In this document: piece by piece, positions 26,002 to 38,512 of the stretch
Layout: each line of letters starts with the position of its first letter
Position numbering within the stretch: position 1 is the first letter of the stretch
Source of the DNA: Allacma fusca
Lineage: Eukaryota > Arthropoda > Collembola > Symphypleona > Sminthuridae
Reading direction: 5' to 3'
DNA: 64,000 bases
NCBI GenBank assembly: GCA_947179485.1
Contig: OX359250.1
Span: forward strand, 36,672,783-36,736,782
The notes under the pieces: generated by a model
The model's input: the letters and a program-made list of their open reading frames with translations, nothing else
Databases searched by the model: none
Told to the model about the DNA's origin: nothing
Made by a program: the position numbers and the translations under genes

Positions 26002-26051
<50 letters not shown>

Positions 26052-27546
26052 AAAGGTTGTTGAGGAGCGGAGGTGAAAAGAATTTGGAATGTAAATAAGT
26101 AGGAAATTATAAAGTTGCAATTAAAATCCATGTACTTTCTCCGGTCTCCTTCCTATGTCTCCCATGAACAAGTATAGCGACCCATGTACAGCAGCCCTTT
26201 ACTCCTCATTGACTACAAAGAAAGTATATAGGGCGTGGGAAGATCAAACGGGACTCTCAACAAGGTCCAATTAAAAACACACCCAATTCCTCTCCCTACT
26301 ACACAAATTTAATCCCACCGAATTCAAAAAAATCATGCCTAATTATCCCGGTTGACCTCCCGTACGTAATAATCCCTGCTCAGATTTTTTCCCTCATAGA
26401 TTTTTACGACCCTTTCCCTTGGCTTCATTCCCACCATCCCATTCCTCCTCCAACAACAAAAAAATCCGGGACTGTTTCCCCTCAGATTTCTGCCGGGCTC
26501 CTAGCTCCAAGCAGCATTCCAGTAATTAACCATTACAGTTCCCAGCCTCTGAATACCTCTCAATTGCTTCAAAGGTTCCTGACAAAGCAGAGCTCAAGTC
26601 ATTGGAAACAGAGGGAATCAATGGGGAACACCGCCCTGCATTGAAATCATTCTGAAATTAATAAAAATCCGGGGAAAATCTGATACATCTCTTGGAGAAA
26701 GTTGTTTTTTTTTCAACCTAAACAATCCTTTCCCACTGAAACTATTTTTTTCCACAGAGACCAAGTGCTATTACAAACAAACCCATGAAAATTATTTCCC
26801 ATGTAATCCTCATTAAAAACATACAAGGAGTTTGGAGGGAGGTTGAGAAAAATCATAAAAAATTCTAGCAATTGCCCCTACCCGCCAAAGTAAATGTCGG
26901 AAACCATAGCGAGAGGCTTGGGAACAGAAAAAAAAACTCATACGAAGGAGCAATTGAAATTCAAAGGGAAAAAAGTAATGCCTGTGGAAGTCTTTGAAAG
27001 CAGCAGACGGAATGACTGGACTATCGCTATCGTAAAAGTCGTAAAAAAATACAATACAATTGTGAGGTACCTTGGAGTGGAGAAAGTTAAGGGAGGTCAT
27101 ACGACCAGGAGAAAAAGCACCAGGAAAATGTAATCATGACTGTATTTTAGCAATTAATTGTTTTTCGTCCCAGATAATCATGAAATAAAACAGTGAAGAA
27201 GGATTTGCTATAACATTAATTCTCTCTGTTCTTTTCCATCTCTCTGTCTCTCTCTCACTCTCTCACTCTCTACCTCTCTCTCTCTCACTTTCTCTCTCTC
27301 TCTCTCTCACTCTCACTCTTCGCGGAACATGTACAGGAGGTTATCGGGACGGACAGACGATTTCATTGTCCATATAGTTAGATATACCAGGGCTTGTGCC
27401 ATTAAACGAGCTCATTCTCATCCTCATTTCCTGGCTGGAAATTCCAAGCAAGCCATCCTAAAACATTCACAACATCCTTAAACGATTCTGTCACCATTCT
27501 CACAGGAGGAGAAAGACCGTTCCAAAAGTAATCTTTTCGGTATTAA
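24001..27546. other. No recognised gene; GA and CT tracts
   Basis: The stretch contains (GA)n at 26005-26047 and a composite CT-rich tract at about 27225-27318. Motif copies lie at 24501, 25532, 26134, 26694 and 27079. The minus frame at 25016-25411 (131 codons) is rich in K, F and Y, as expected of AT-rich non-coding DNA. Confidence 0.5.
26005..26047. repeat. (GA)n microsatellite
   Basis: Forty-three bases of uninterrupted GA dinucleotides, one of the purest tracts in the window. Confidence 0.95.
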
Positions 27547-27640
27547 AACCACCAGACTTGTCCCTCCGCTCTCACAGGACTTGTACCTCCTCCTCCTCGA
27601 AGAATACTTGTCCTCCTGCCTTCAAGAGACTTGTCCTAGT
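27547..27640. repeat. Degenerate ACTTGTCC repeat
   Basis: Loose repeats of ACTTGTCC/ACTTGTACC with CTCC-rich spacers occur at irregular 30-40 base steps just left of the 22-bp array. Another ACTTGTCC follows that array near 27951, so the two may be parts of one old repeat region. Confidence 0.5.
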
Positions 27641-27792
27641 TAAACACTATACTATTACAGGACTACAGTGTGTAGATATATGAAACATTTTCCTATACTA
27701 CTACAAGCCTTTTTGTGTACCACTTTCCCCAGTACTACTGTACTACAAGCCTTGCTTCCTATGCTCTTTCAAAATTTCCCCTATGATTTTAA

Positions 27793-27944
27793 AAGACTGG
27801 ACCAATGCTTTTTAAGACCTGGACCAATGCATTTTAAGACCTGGACCAATGCATTTTAAGACCTGGACCAATGCATTTTAAGACCTGGACCAATGAATTT
27901 TAAGACCTGGACCAATGCTCTTTAAGACCCGGACCAATGCTATT
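27793..27944. repeat. 22-bp minisatellite
   Basis: Seven units of AAGACCTGGACCAATGCATTT(T), with exact 22-bp steps from 27814 to 27924 and slightly shorter first and last units. Confidence 0.97.
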
Positions 27945-30900
27945 AGGGAACTTGTCCTATGCCATTTGCTGGCGGATCATCTAAAAGAAGCTGTGTTCAT
28001 TTAGGAGGGTTCAAATTGTAAAAAGAGACATTAGTCCAAAGAATACCCAAGGAAAAAAATCCAATGGATGACACTTCCTCCAAAGTCTCAAGTTTAATTG
28101 CAAGTGTGTAACTCCCGTCATAATAATTCCTACCCAGGCTGTAATCTCCCAGAAATCCTTGTCCCGTCCTTACTTTCTCTGCTTTCTCTTCCCCTTAAAA
28201 CAGTCCCAGTTTTTCAAAGGGAGAAAAATGAGAGTGTACTGAGACAATCTCAATTCTCCGAGTGTTTTTTCTTACCCGTGTCATTGTACCTTTATTCTTG
28301 GGCTCGGCTCCTCCCTCTATATGTGAGTCTCCGCTGACACGGTGGATCTTGACAAGAGGTGGAAATTCCAAGGACTTGAGAATTCCATGAAATGTTAAAT
28401 CCCGAGGAATTGTAAATTCCCCAAGCAATTGCAAATTCCAGACAGTTCCAGGCAATGGGATGGAACTAGATGGAAATTAGTGGGAGAGAATTACCTGAAT
28501 GTCTATTGTTTGTTCTGTGGTTACTCTGAGGACTCCCAAATAATGATTAGCCACAAAGAAATTTAAACGGTGGGTAAACAAAGGCGTTTGAGAGGATAAG
28601 AGAGTAAAGTCTCCATTTGATATCTGCTTCCATGGCAATTAGTCAACGGAGACGGGATTTAGTAGGGTCTGGAGAAAGTCCACGATTTTGAGATGAGAGC
28701 CTCCACTCCTGGGCTTGAATATATAAAGACGAGAGAAATGTAGCTGGGATGTGTGACCCTCATCCCAGTCTAATCTCTCCGTATCAATCAATCCCTTCTC
28801 TGACGTTCATCTCTTAAGACTAAAAGCAACGGATTTCCCAATCCATTTTCTTGATAAATAGAAACAAAGACAGTTGGGAAAAATGGTCAGGGAAGCCTTT
28901 AATCATCCCTCTCTTATATTTCTCTATCTTCTCTTCAATTGTCAATCTCACCCGACTTTCTCCATGGGAAGGATTTCAGTGTCAGGGAAAGGAGTATCAG
29001 GCTCAAATTTCCCTTGGAAGAGTTCTCACGGAAGATTTGCCTTCCCGAGATTTCCCTCTATTGTCTCAAATGGGGATCCTGGATCTTCCAAGCCCCTCTC
29101 AAGATCCTTTGCATGCAAAGAAACCGGATGGAAAGAACCCATTTGTTTATGAGTCCGTAATTTAATTCTCCGCTTGACTCAAGTGCTCCTCCTTGAAATC
29201 CTTATGTGTACAGAGTCTCATCATAGGCTCACTAGTTGGTAATGGATTACTTACTGGTTTTATTTGTACAAGGGATAGATATAATTCCTTCATTTAAAAT
29301 TCTTGTTTTCACTCCGTGGTGCTCTCACCAAAAGAGATTTTTTTTACCGGGACTCCTGGAGCTTGGAGGGGAAGGTGAGAGGGTAGAACACAATAAGCTA
29401 TTCTGGAGAGAGAGAGAGGCAAAGGAGCCTTATTACCTTAACGACCCATACTCTTACCTTTTAGTGGGTTAATGCCAGGAAAGAACAACCATCGGATCCT
29501 TCATGCTCCAACGGTCCCAGGGCGGCTGGAGTGGGTGAAAAGATTTTTCGGTAATTATCACCTAGTTTCGGATTTCCTGCAGAGAATTACCTGGCAGTTA
29601 GGATGAGACGTGAGAGGACTTTAAACGGCCCCCGCCAACGTGATGTCGTGTAGTTTGTACTTGGAAATTGCTAATGCAAGACCTGAGTCACTTGGAAAGT
29701 TTTTAAGAACCTTTGGGTCAAGTCATTCCATTTTATTCCTTTTTTTTCTAAACGCTCCCTGAACAAAAAAAAACTCTAATCTTTCCAGGGGATTTACGAT
29801 TTTCTCACGGACTCCCTCCTATTTTTTATTTCCAGCATATTCAAACGTCCAGGGAGAAAGTACGAGAGGGGGACAAATTCAATTGGAAACATCAGTCACT
29901 TCAAAGTTTCAGGGGTGGGAGAGTCAAGCTATAATTTCGCTTTTAGTTTATTTCTCTCCCTACCCATCAAGTTTTTGTTACCTCCAAACTTGGACCTTGT
30001 CAAAGGAATTTAGCAAAGCGATTGCATGTTAAGTGAAAGTCACATAAAATTTGAAAGTCCGTATTTTTTATTTCATGAATTTATTAATTAACTGTTTTAA
30101 AAGTATCACCGGAAATGGCCAATACACTCAGGATTTACAAATGAGGACCAATACCAGCTTTGATATAAATTATTTTTATAAACATTTACAGGGACAAAAA
30201 TTCTTGGTCCCAATGGTAATATTTCTCTTTAGGAGGAGTTGTATGTAGAGTGAGCTCATTTTAAAGTTTATTTAGATTACTTTATGAGCTTGCAATAATA
30301 ATGTAAATTCGATGGGTGTGATTATAATAAAATACAGAAATAAAAATGTGGTGGTAAAGTATCTAACAAAGTTCGGAGACCTGGGTTTACATTCATGGGG
30401 GGGGAAGACTTGGGCTGGGAAGTGATCCTCAATTCTCTCGAATTCCATCACTGGGGAGCAATGATTGGAAGAATTTGACTGTTTTAATTACCATTTAATC
30501 TTGTGAGAGTTGATGTTGAGAAACCAAAGTGTGACAGACGCTGGAGGAATTTCAGCCTTGGCAGTCCTCAAGTTGAGATTTATGCATGTTCTTCTTTGAG
30601 ACTGACTCCTTTTGCGTGACTCTCCATGAGCAAGGCACCACCCGCACCAAAACACAAAAGTAATAAAAGTTGGCAAGTTTTCCTCAATCGTTCCCTTTCC
30701 TTCATATCCGCTGACAGACCCAATCCCATCAAGTATATTTGGTTTCATTAAGTGCCCTAAAATCCTCGAGCAGTTTACAATTCAGACTTTCTCCTCAACC
30801 CCATAACTTTCTCCAGCCGGACTTTACACAAAATAGAAAGGACCGCTCTGACAGGAAGTGGGGCTTTTGGAGTGTACATAGGAGGTATACATATGTTGGG

Positions 30901-31984
30901 GATTTTGAGTGTAGTTATAGAACTCGGGGCTCTATTTCTGGAAGACAAATGCCCTACGTTATAGATTATGCACATGAAGACATTCATGCGGTCAAATACA
31001 CTTGGTCAATGACCAAGTCAAGATTAAATGCTGTTGGGTAAGTTATTCCTGGGTTCTTTTTTTAGAACTTCCACCATCATTCCTCCAGCTCTGACGTAGG
31101 TTCTGCTAACATTTGTCTTCACCAGAGAAACTTCTCCACCAGCATTATCGTATTCTGGGGGTTATTTTTTTATAAACTACAAATTCTAGGTTAGATTTGA
31201 ATGTTCATTTATCAAACCCTAAGGTGCGGAAGTGCTGGGAGGGAAACCCTCATGATTCATGGTTCAGATAGCTTTGCATTTCATTGAGAGGCATATAATT
31301 TCCGGAGATTTTTTTTAGTACAGGGTGTCTCAAACCCATGACCACTATTTAAATGCTAAAAAATAAAAGAAGCGAATAATTATCAGTGACCCAATTTTTT
31401 TTTGGAGATTTTGCAGAAAATGCTATTGTAAATTTTACAACTCATATGTATTGAAGAAATAATGTCTTCATGTGATAAAAATGATGAGGTAGATTTAAAA
31501 CTGCAAAAATGGATCGGTTCGACGAAGTTAAGGTGGTAATGATGAGTATCATAGGAAGATTGCCAAGTGCTAAACCTCAGGCATCGGAACGAAGGATGCC
31601 AGGGAGGGATGCAGCAATAACGGATTGTGCTCTTACGATCAAGTTGCCAAATGAGGCAGGAAATGTAAGCATACGATCTATAATGACGCATGTGGTAATA
31701 AGTTTTAATTTGGTGGGGAGCAGGACTACTCTCAAATAAGACGAAAACAAGCTTGTTCCGTCTTTCATCGTCAAACTAAATCGGGATACTGAAGATGAAA
31801 AAGGATGATTGCATAAATCCCGAGCAGTTTTTGATCTCGATGTGATTTCTGCATCGGAGAAGGCGGCTCAGTTGCGTATGCCCTAGAGGAACAGTCCCGA
31901 TGTGTCTTCTGGATTGGGAGGATCACAAACTGAAAGTTCAAGCTCATCGGTTACTACCGAGTTGATATCGCTTTCGAAGAGGGC
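27945..31984. other. No recognised gene; two weak exon candidates
   Basis: The stretch has AATTCC-rich imperfect repeats at about 28365-28460, an 8-G run near 30397, and motif copies at 28671, 28955, 29853, 30786 and 30806. A 59-codon plus frame from 30785 to 30964 encodes a hydrophobic stretch; see findings. A longer overlapping frame at 30739-31041 ends near a GTAAGT. Confidence 0.45.
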
Positions 31985-32243
31985 TTCCATATAAAAGTTT
32001 ATACATATATTCCTCCGAATGTTACCACGATGTTATCGAAAAGGTATGTATCTAACGAGGAGGCAAGTCATTTGAAAGGTTACCATTTGTGGATCCACGA
32101 TTAAAGTTACCGGGATCGATGCACTTTTGGGAGCCGATATATTTTTCGATGTGGGAGAGCTGCTTGTTAAAGGCCATCCAGAACTATTTACAATTTTGGG
32201 AAATGTAAAGGAAGGAAGCAGCTCCGTTGGAGTCAGTCAATGA
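31985..32243 (+). pseudogene. Broken BEL/Pao retrotransposon protease-region fragment
   Basis: Three short coding pieces in different frames together match the C-terminal part of the aspartic-protease-associated domain (DUF1758) of BEL/Pao polyproteins. Piece one runs from 31985 and contains HLKGYHL (32069-32089). Piece two, DPRLKLPG, starts at 32092 in another frame. Piece three, IDALLGADIF followed by FDVGELLVKG, starts at 32115 in a third relation and stops at 32241-32243. The family normally shows L(K/E)G..LADP, then PG.ID.L.GAD.F. At least two frameshifts and a premature stop show that it is dead. No LTRs, reverse transcriptase or integrase were recognised nearby. The 76-codon frame at 31509-31739 could be a more decayed upstream part, but I could not match it. 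Ancient insertion relic; strand is plus. Confidence 0.65.
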
Positions 32244-32269
32244 TAATGTTTTGATATGTAGTGTACATG

Positions 32270-32289
32270 AAACCGATGTACATCGGTTT
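32270..32289. repeat. Perfect 20-base palindrome beside the BEL/Pao relic
   Basis: AAACCGATGTACATCGGTTT is its own reverse complement. It lies 26 bases after the stop of the relic. Confidence 0.9.
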
Positions 32290-33002
32290 GATTATTCATT
32301 TGCAATGGTGGTGATACAATTCTTTTCACAGTGAAGACTCCTTTGGAACTTGGTCGATCACATCTGGATATGCCTCTTATATCCGAAGACTACCAGATTT
32401 CCTACTTCCCAAAGGGAAGTCTAAGAATTTATGAGGAAAAATCTAAAAGAAAAATAGCGGCAATAATTTTTCAAATCCTTTGCTTCCAGGATATGAAGTA
32501 CGTTATGTTGTTTGGCACTCTGGTAAAACTCTAGTATTTAGATTTCAGCATACAATTTTGTCATTAATTACATGTTTGGTGTATCTCAACTCCCAATTTG
32601 TAATATTTCAGTTCTGAAATTCCTCTCCGTGCAACCTACCCAGAAATTAAGGTAAAGCAAATTAATGGATGTTGAGGAAAATATTTACCCTGTCGGGGAC
32701 TGCTAATTGACGCCACACTAAGAATGTGATGTTGTTAATGAGGAATAGGTTCCTTGCGTGAAGGAAATGGGGTCACATTTCCTTGGGTAATTTTCTACCC
32801 ACGCATGGACATATGTGGACTATAGTCCTATCGAGCAATTGCACCTCCATTAATTTTATCGTCCGATATGAGATACTTAATTGCATAAATAATGCAAATC
32901 CTTTGAGTAATAAAAATTAATACGAGACATTAATAATCAAAAATAAAACCGAGTCAGGACGACAGGCTCAAACGCATCTCCCTTCACGGGTTCCCGTCAT
33001 CC

Positions 33003-33059
33003 AGGACTGTATGAAGTCCTGACACCGTCCGTTGGAATTCCAGCAAACTTCCAACGGAC
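33003..33059. repeat. Two adjacent hairpins (6-bp and 11-bp stems)
   Basis: AGGACT/AGTCCT (33003-33020) is followed by GTCCGTTGGAA (33027-33037) paired perfectly with TTCCAACGGAC (33049-33059) across an 11-base loop. Confidence 0.85.
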
Positions 33060-34390
33060 CCAGGCCCAGTTTATTATTTATGAAGAACGGCCACATAATG
33101 ATCCCTGATAGGACGGGATTACAAAGGTTATTAAGCCGTCACGCCATAACAAGTTATGACAGCTCAAACGGGAGTAGAGACAGAGGCTCGTAATGAAATC
33201 AGTCAGTTGTAGACAGTCCGGAAGGAGATTTTCTCCCGTCCATAAAAAAAACAGACTGAAGAGCCAAAAAAATGTACTGGGACTAGCGGGAGTGTGAATA
33301 TATTGAAAAAATTGCATTAAAACTAAATTACGCCCCAAGACACCGAACAAGATAAAAATGTAGATCCTTGGAGGGACGAAAGGAAGGTAAGTCTGGAAAG
33401 TGACAAGATGAAAGGAACAAAACTCAATAAAGAGCTGGCTGGAGAGAAAAAGTAATAAATGCGAAAAAATTCCCTCTCGTTTTTATTCCCCATGCAAATT
33501 TTATTTCTATGGTCTCCGACTCCCCCCAACAATTCCCCCTCACTATCCCCCCCCACCAAATAAAATATACAGCAAATACCTAAATTTAGCAGAAGCAGAG
33601 CTTTATTTGAATTAAATTTGTTCAGTAGCTAAGGCTCCAGTGAAAATAGGCATTTTTCTCTGAAACATGTTTCCCATTAATTTTTATTAGGGAAATGGTC
33701 CAACCCCACCCCAAAAACAAGGTCTCCTGGATTTTGTCAAATAGGTAAAAAAAGGATGATTATTTTAGAAGAATGTAAAAACAAAAGGGATTTTTTTCCC
33801 TAGAGTAGTTAGTTAGCCCGGTGAAAGTCAGAGGGAGAGGAGAAAGGAGGGAAACAAGGTGAGGACGCCGGAGAAGAAAGGAGAGGGAAATGCATGATAA
33901 TGCCCAAAAATGGGGGAAATGCCGGATCCATTTTCACAGTATATGTAATGGAGTACTAAGTGATTTTTTCCGTTTACCTCTGGCACTATACCACGGACAA
34001 TCAAATAAAAAAAGGGAAAAAGAGTCCAATAAAAAAGGCAGACTCGTGTGGTAAATCAATGATTTTATGACTTTCTTTTCTTTTTGTGAGGGAGCCTGGC
34101 AGGAACACATATTTGGAGGTACTCAGAGGTATGGAGGAGGATTGTACGTAGACAGTACAATCATTCCTGCTCTTTCCCCTCCCCTCCTCCTCCTCCTCCA
34201 CCTCCTCCCCCACACAGGAAAAAAATATGGTAATGTTTCAGGGAAAAAAGAACAAGGGAGAAAACATTAGCTTAAAAAATAAAGGAGGAAGGTTTTATAT
34301 ACAGACATGGAAATCTGTGTAAAAATATGTGAAAGGAATTTAGCGTCTGAGGAGATGGGGAGCTCTGGCTCCTTGTCTATGTGGTTAAAA

Positions 34391-34414
34391 CTATATACAT
34401 ATATATGTATATAG
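34391..34414. repeat. 24-base perfect AT palindrome
   Basis: Bases 34391-34414 (CTATATACATAT followed by its reverse complement) form a perfect palindrome. It is made of alternating AT-rich sequence, so chance or slippage could explain it. Confidence 0.85.
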
Positions 34415-35984
34415 TATACATATGTACAACGAGAATGTAGGATAAAAAGCAGAGAGACCGTGGGAGGAGAAATGTTACTTTCTAACGATTGTCTCCCTGC
34501 CTTTATTTTCTCACTGCTTTCACCATGTCAGGCCTTCATATTATTTCTCCATGTTGCACAAGATAATATTCTCAGACTCTAGATCCACCCAGTCCCTGAG
34601 ACATGCAACCAGTTAATTCACCAAGCAAATGTACTTGTCAAACATTCTCCACGCCGTACTTTCCCCTACTTTCCCTTCCACTCACAATCAGACCTTTCTC
34701 CATTTAATCATATGTGATAGGATGGCTTTTACTCTTATAATAACTCCTACTACAGGGTACCCCATCCCATTTATTCCCCACCCAAAAGCTTCCTCCCAGG
34801 CTTCCCCACAACCCACTTACACAGTCCCTTACATGAAGCAGATATTACAGGAGCAATCCCCCAAGTTTAAAAAAATTCCAATGGGAGAAAGCATAAGGGA
34901 AGATCAAAAGAGTAGTTTCTAAGATTTGCTTTCTCCTTTACCACCCGCAATTGAAACGAACCAATATGAAATATTCAAAAACCAATTTTTCCAGGGAAAT
35001 GTTTTTATTTTTTATTTTCAAAAACAAAATCATCGGCCCAGGTTAATATCCCCCGTCAGAATGATCATAGAAATATGGAGAAGAGTTTGGATGTCAAATG
35101 AAGCCTGACACCTGGCTGTGCTTGACAAAACATATTTTGTACAGAGGGACAATTGCTATGAATCACCCTGAGGACGACGGGAACTGTAGTAAATCCCGGG
35201 GCAATATGTATCTACTAATACGGAATGTGACAAAATGTCAGAAAATGTACAATAATAAAAGTATCTGCCGGGAAGGGGCCTTTGTCGAAAGTAGTGTTTT
35301 AAACTGGGAGGTAAAGTAAGCGCATAATAACTAACAGATGTCCATTTGTAAGGACTCAGTTTGAAATCTCGGCCCTCCTTTAGTTCCAAATTGTTTTCAG
35401 CATGTTACCTGTCATTTGAGTAATGTAAGGCACAAATAGCAATTTGTAACTGACATCAACCAGAAATAAGCTTGGTTTACATTTGAGACTGATATTGTGG
35501 GGAGGGGGTTCCGCTTTATATAGGAAAGACAATTCCGAGGAAATTGTAAGCAGCTCTGAGGGACATGGGAATCAGGAGAGTCTCCCAATGCCGTCCCCAT
35601 ATCCTCCCATGTCTCGTATTGTCAATAGGTTTTGCATAAGTGCTCAATGTGGTTGACGTAAGTCTCCCGTAAGACTTCCGTAAGTCTTGACTGCACCCAA
35701 GGAACCAGAGAGGATCGTGTTATTGTCATTTCCAATGTATTATAATACTCTCATGTCATTGATTCGTAAAATTGAATAAAAAAATCCAGTTTATTTTACT
35801 ACAATGGATCAGGATTGTCAAGCTTCGGGAAATCTTTAATGAGTTGAGAGAAAGTCCTTGACAAATTTCATCGGACTTACCCAAGCTTCCCTAATGGGTG
35901 GAGTAATTGTAAAAATACAATTTCTTGTTCTAGTTCACTTCCTCATAGGAGATTCCCAATGAGGGATAAATTCTCTCTTTCTTT

Positions 35985-36008
35985 CTCTCTCTCTCTCTCT
36001 CTCTGTTT

Positions 36009-36039
<31 letters not shown>
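35985..36039. repeat. Compound (CT)n-(GT)n microsatellite
   Basis: About 20 bases of CT pass through TTTGTGTAT into about 26 bases of GT. Confidence 0.95.
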
Positions 36040-37772
36040 GGAAAATTTATGGACGTATGACTTCAACTCTGACAAAGTACTTCAAGGAGTACTAACAAGT
36101 TCAAGCCACACTTGTGTTGCATATCTTGTTAGAAAATCCAATGAAAATTCATCGACGACGGGAAAAAAGCAATATTCACAATTTTTCTGCAAGAGCAATC
36201 CCAGAATAAAATGCCAATCCAAAATCCTTCCTCGCCCTAGCAAAAAAAAAATAAATCCTACAGTGGGAATTCCAAAAACGCATGTTACAAATCAAGGGGG
36301 AGAACAAAGAGTGGAGAAAGTAGGATATTATCATGGAAGAAATTTTTTCCCATCAGAAACTCCATGATGGAGACTCCGCTGAGACAGAAAATCAAGGGAA
36401 TTTGTAAGCTAATGAAGGAAAAAAACCTGGCCTTGCCAAATACGACACACAAAGCTCGGCTCTGTGGTCCTCCCTTTTTTCCTCATTTTAAAAACGCCTA
36501 ACTTTCCCTTGTACAAATGGAGCTCCCCTTAAATGGAGCTCCCAATGTCTATACATCAATCATACGTAGGCATGCCTGAGCAACTGGACCAAGTCAATTG
36601 AATAACCGACTCCGGAGCTGTACACACTCCTCATATGTATATAACTAGTGCTACAAAGTACATACACACTAATGGGGAATTTAAAGAAATTCCCTTTTTT
36701 TCCATGCCCTCAAACTACGCAATTTAAGACACTCCTTCCTCAGAGAGCTTCAAACAGAAAAAGGTACAACAGGGTCTCAAGCCCATTTTATAATTTGTGT
36801 CAAATTGTTTTGCTCCATTTGGCAATAAATTATTCCAACTTGCTCCACAGCCCTTGAAATATTTTTAAAAAATTATTATTTCATACTTTCACTTTTGTTA
36901 AAATATCAAATGTCATTAGCGCAGGAGTCAAAATCTTTCAAAATTCCTGGGACCAGAAATTCGATATAAAATTTTTATAATTACAGAATTTAGGTTATGA
37001 TGCTTCACAAAAAAAAATTACTTGAGTCAAAACTGAGCATGAATTTTCATGATTCTAGAATTTAAACAAATATGTAGGAGGGGGAAATATGAGAAGGGGA
37101 AATGGAATGAGATTTCATTTATTTGAATGGGAAAAATTTAAATAGTTCAATTACGCCCCGGGAATTTTAAAAGAATTCCTGGAGAATTTACATGATGTAA
37201 ATATTTGTATGGAATGAACAATGACTGTATAAGACGGGCTCAAATTTGAATTCCTCTTCCTAGGACAGATAAACGATAGCGGATGGAAATTTGAGGGGTT
37301 TTGTGAGCAATGGGAATGGATGGAGACTTCTAGGATCGGGAGGAAAGGATGATGTGCCGGGGGTCCTGTAGATGGCAATGTGTCCCGATGGGGGAATAGT
37401 CTCTTCAAGGAGGGTCTAATGTAGTGTTTAATATGTCGGAGTTTGGGAGAAAATTGTAGGATTAAAATCTGTTCCTTTAAAACTGTCTGTGCATGATTAA
37501 ATTTGATTAGTCAGAATAAGCGCGTGTGGGCTTTCAGTGTCGGGGAGAGCCGTTACGAGCCTTCTGCTGGGATATTCCGGCCTCGTCAACATCGTCATTC
37601 ACATCATTCTCCTCATCTCTGCCTCCCTCAATCTCTCCTCTCACTCACTCATTCCCCTGGACTGTTATAGGAGGGCCTAGTGTGTGGTATGCCTGATTTG
37701 GAATTCACGTCGGTGGAAAATACATCGTTACGAATTAGTCAAGGAAGAAGGAATCAAGGAGGAAAAGTTTTT

Positions 37773-37828
37773 GTGGGGTGGAGGGTTGGTGGGGGGGGGG
37801 GGTGGGGGAGGGGAGGGGAGGGGTGTGG
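37773..37828 (+). other. G-rich tract with quadruplex potential
   Basis: The plus strand has many runs of three or more G, including a run of eleven at about 37790-37802 and a repeated GGGGA block. It fits the four-G-run pattern several times over. Confidence 0.7.
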
Positions 37829-38364
37829 AGGAAATGAGGAAGGAAGGAAAAGGCTTGAGAGGAATTCTCTCCAAGGATTATAACAGAGAGTCAAGTCAGT
37901 CTTTCTCTCTTGAGCTATTAGGAGCTCCGCGCTGAAAACCACGGCTTGGGAAGTAGTTGTACGTAGCCCGTAAAGTGATTTGCCATTTGTGATTTGGACT
38001 TGAGCAGTTGGAATAAATTCGATTTGCCAACAACAGTCATAAGAGAAATTAGATTCGATGAGGCGGACGAAAACCAAGAATTTTCAACACACACGAGGGA
38101 ATATGCTGGCAAGAGCTGAAATCCAAGCCAAAATACTTTATATTTATGTTGACTATTGTAAAGCCTTTTATCATTGCTCCTTTCCCTGTTCATCTCCGTA
38201 CATAGGCCCTGTTAAAAGGATACATTTCTTCCTCTATTGAACAACTCCTACGACTTACACTCCCAACCTCTCCAATCCTATCCCCCTCCATGCAATTCCA
38301 TCATACGTCAAATTCTTCCCAGCATGGAGCAATGAACCCAGCAAGTATCCATAAACTGAAAAAT

Positions 38365-38512
38365 ATCTTAAATTCAGGACTATGCACAAAGCCAAGGATA
38401 CCTTCAATTCTGGAGTATGTACCGATCCAAGGATACCTTAAATCCAGGAGAATATACCAACCCAAGGATACCTTAATTTCAGGAGTAGATATCTTCAAAT
38501 CCAAGGACATCT
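38365..38512. repeat. 35-bp minisatellite
   Basis: CCAAGGATACCTT starts units at 38392, 38427 and 38462 (exact 35-bp steps). A longer, diverged unit starts at 38501, and a weak partial unit lies on the left. Confidence 0.85.

Larger units (their letters stand above)
32244..38364. other. No recognised gene; palindromes, hairpins, CT/GT tracts
   Basis: A 67-codon frame at 32331-32534 follows the BEL/Pao relic but matches nothing I can name. A 20-base palindrome lies at 32270-32289, paired inverted repeats at 33003-33059, and an AT palindrome at 34391-34414. (CT)n at 35985-36004 is followed by (GT)n at 36014-36039. A G-rich tract lies at 37773-37828. Confidence 0.5.

Noticed and set aside
27793-27944. 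Regular repeats that could suggest a CRISPR array
   Set aside because: Units are directly abutting with no unique spacers, and the context is eukaryotic; the same holds for all other arrays in the window.
31577-31774. Minus-strand VVLLPTKLKL, similar to the start of a BEL/Pao protease domain
   Set aside because: It is on the opposite strand to the convincing BEL/Pao motifs and lacks the D-S-G active-site triad.
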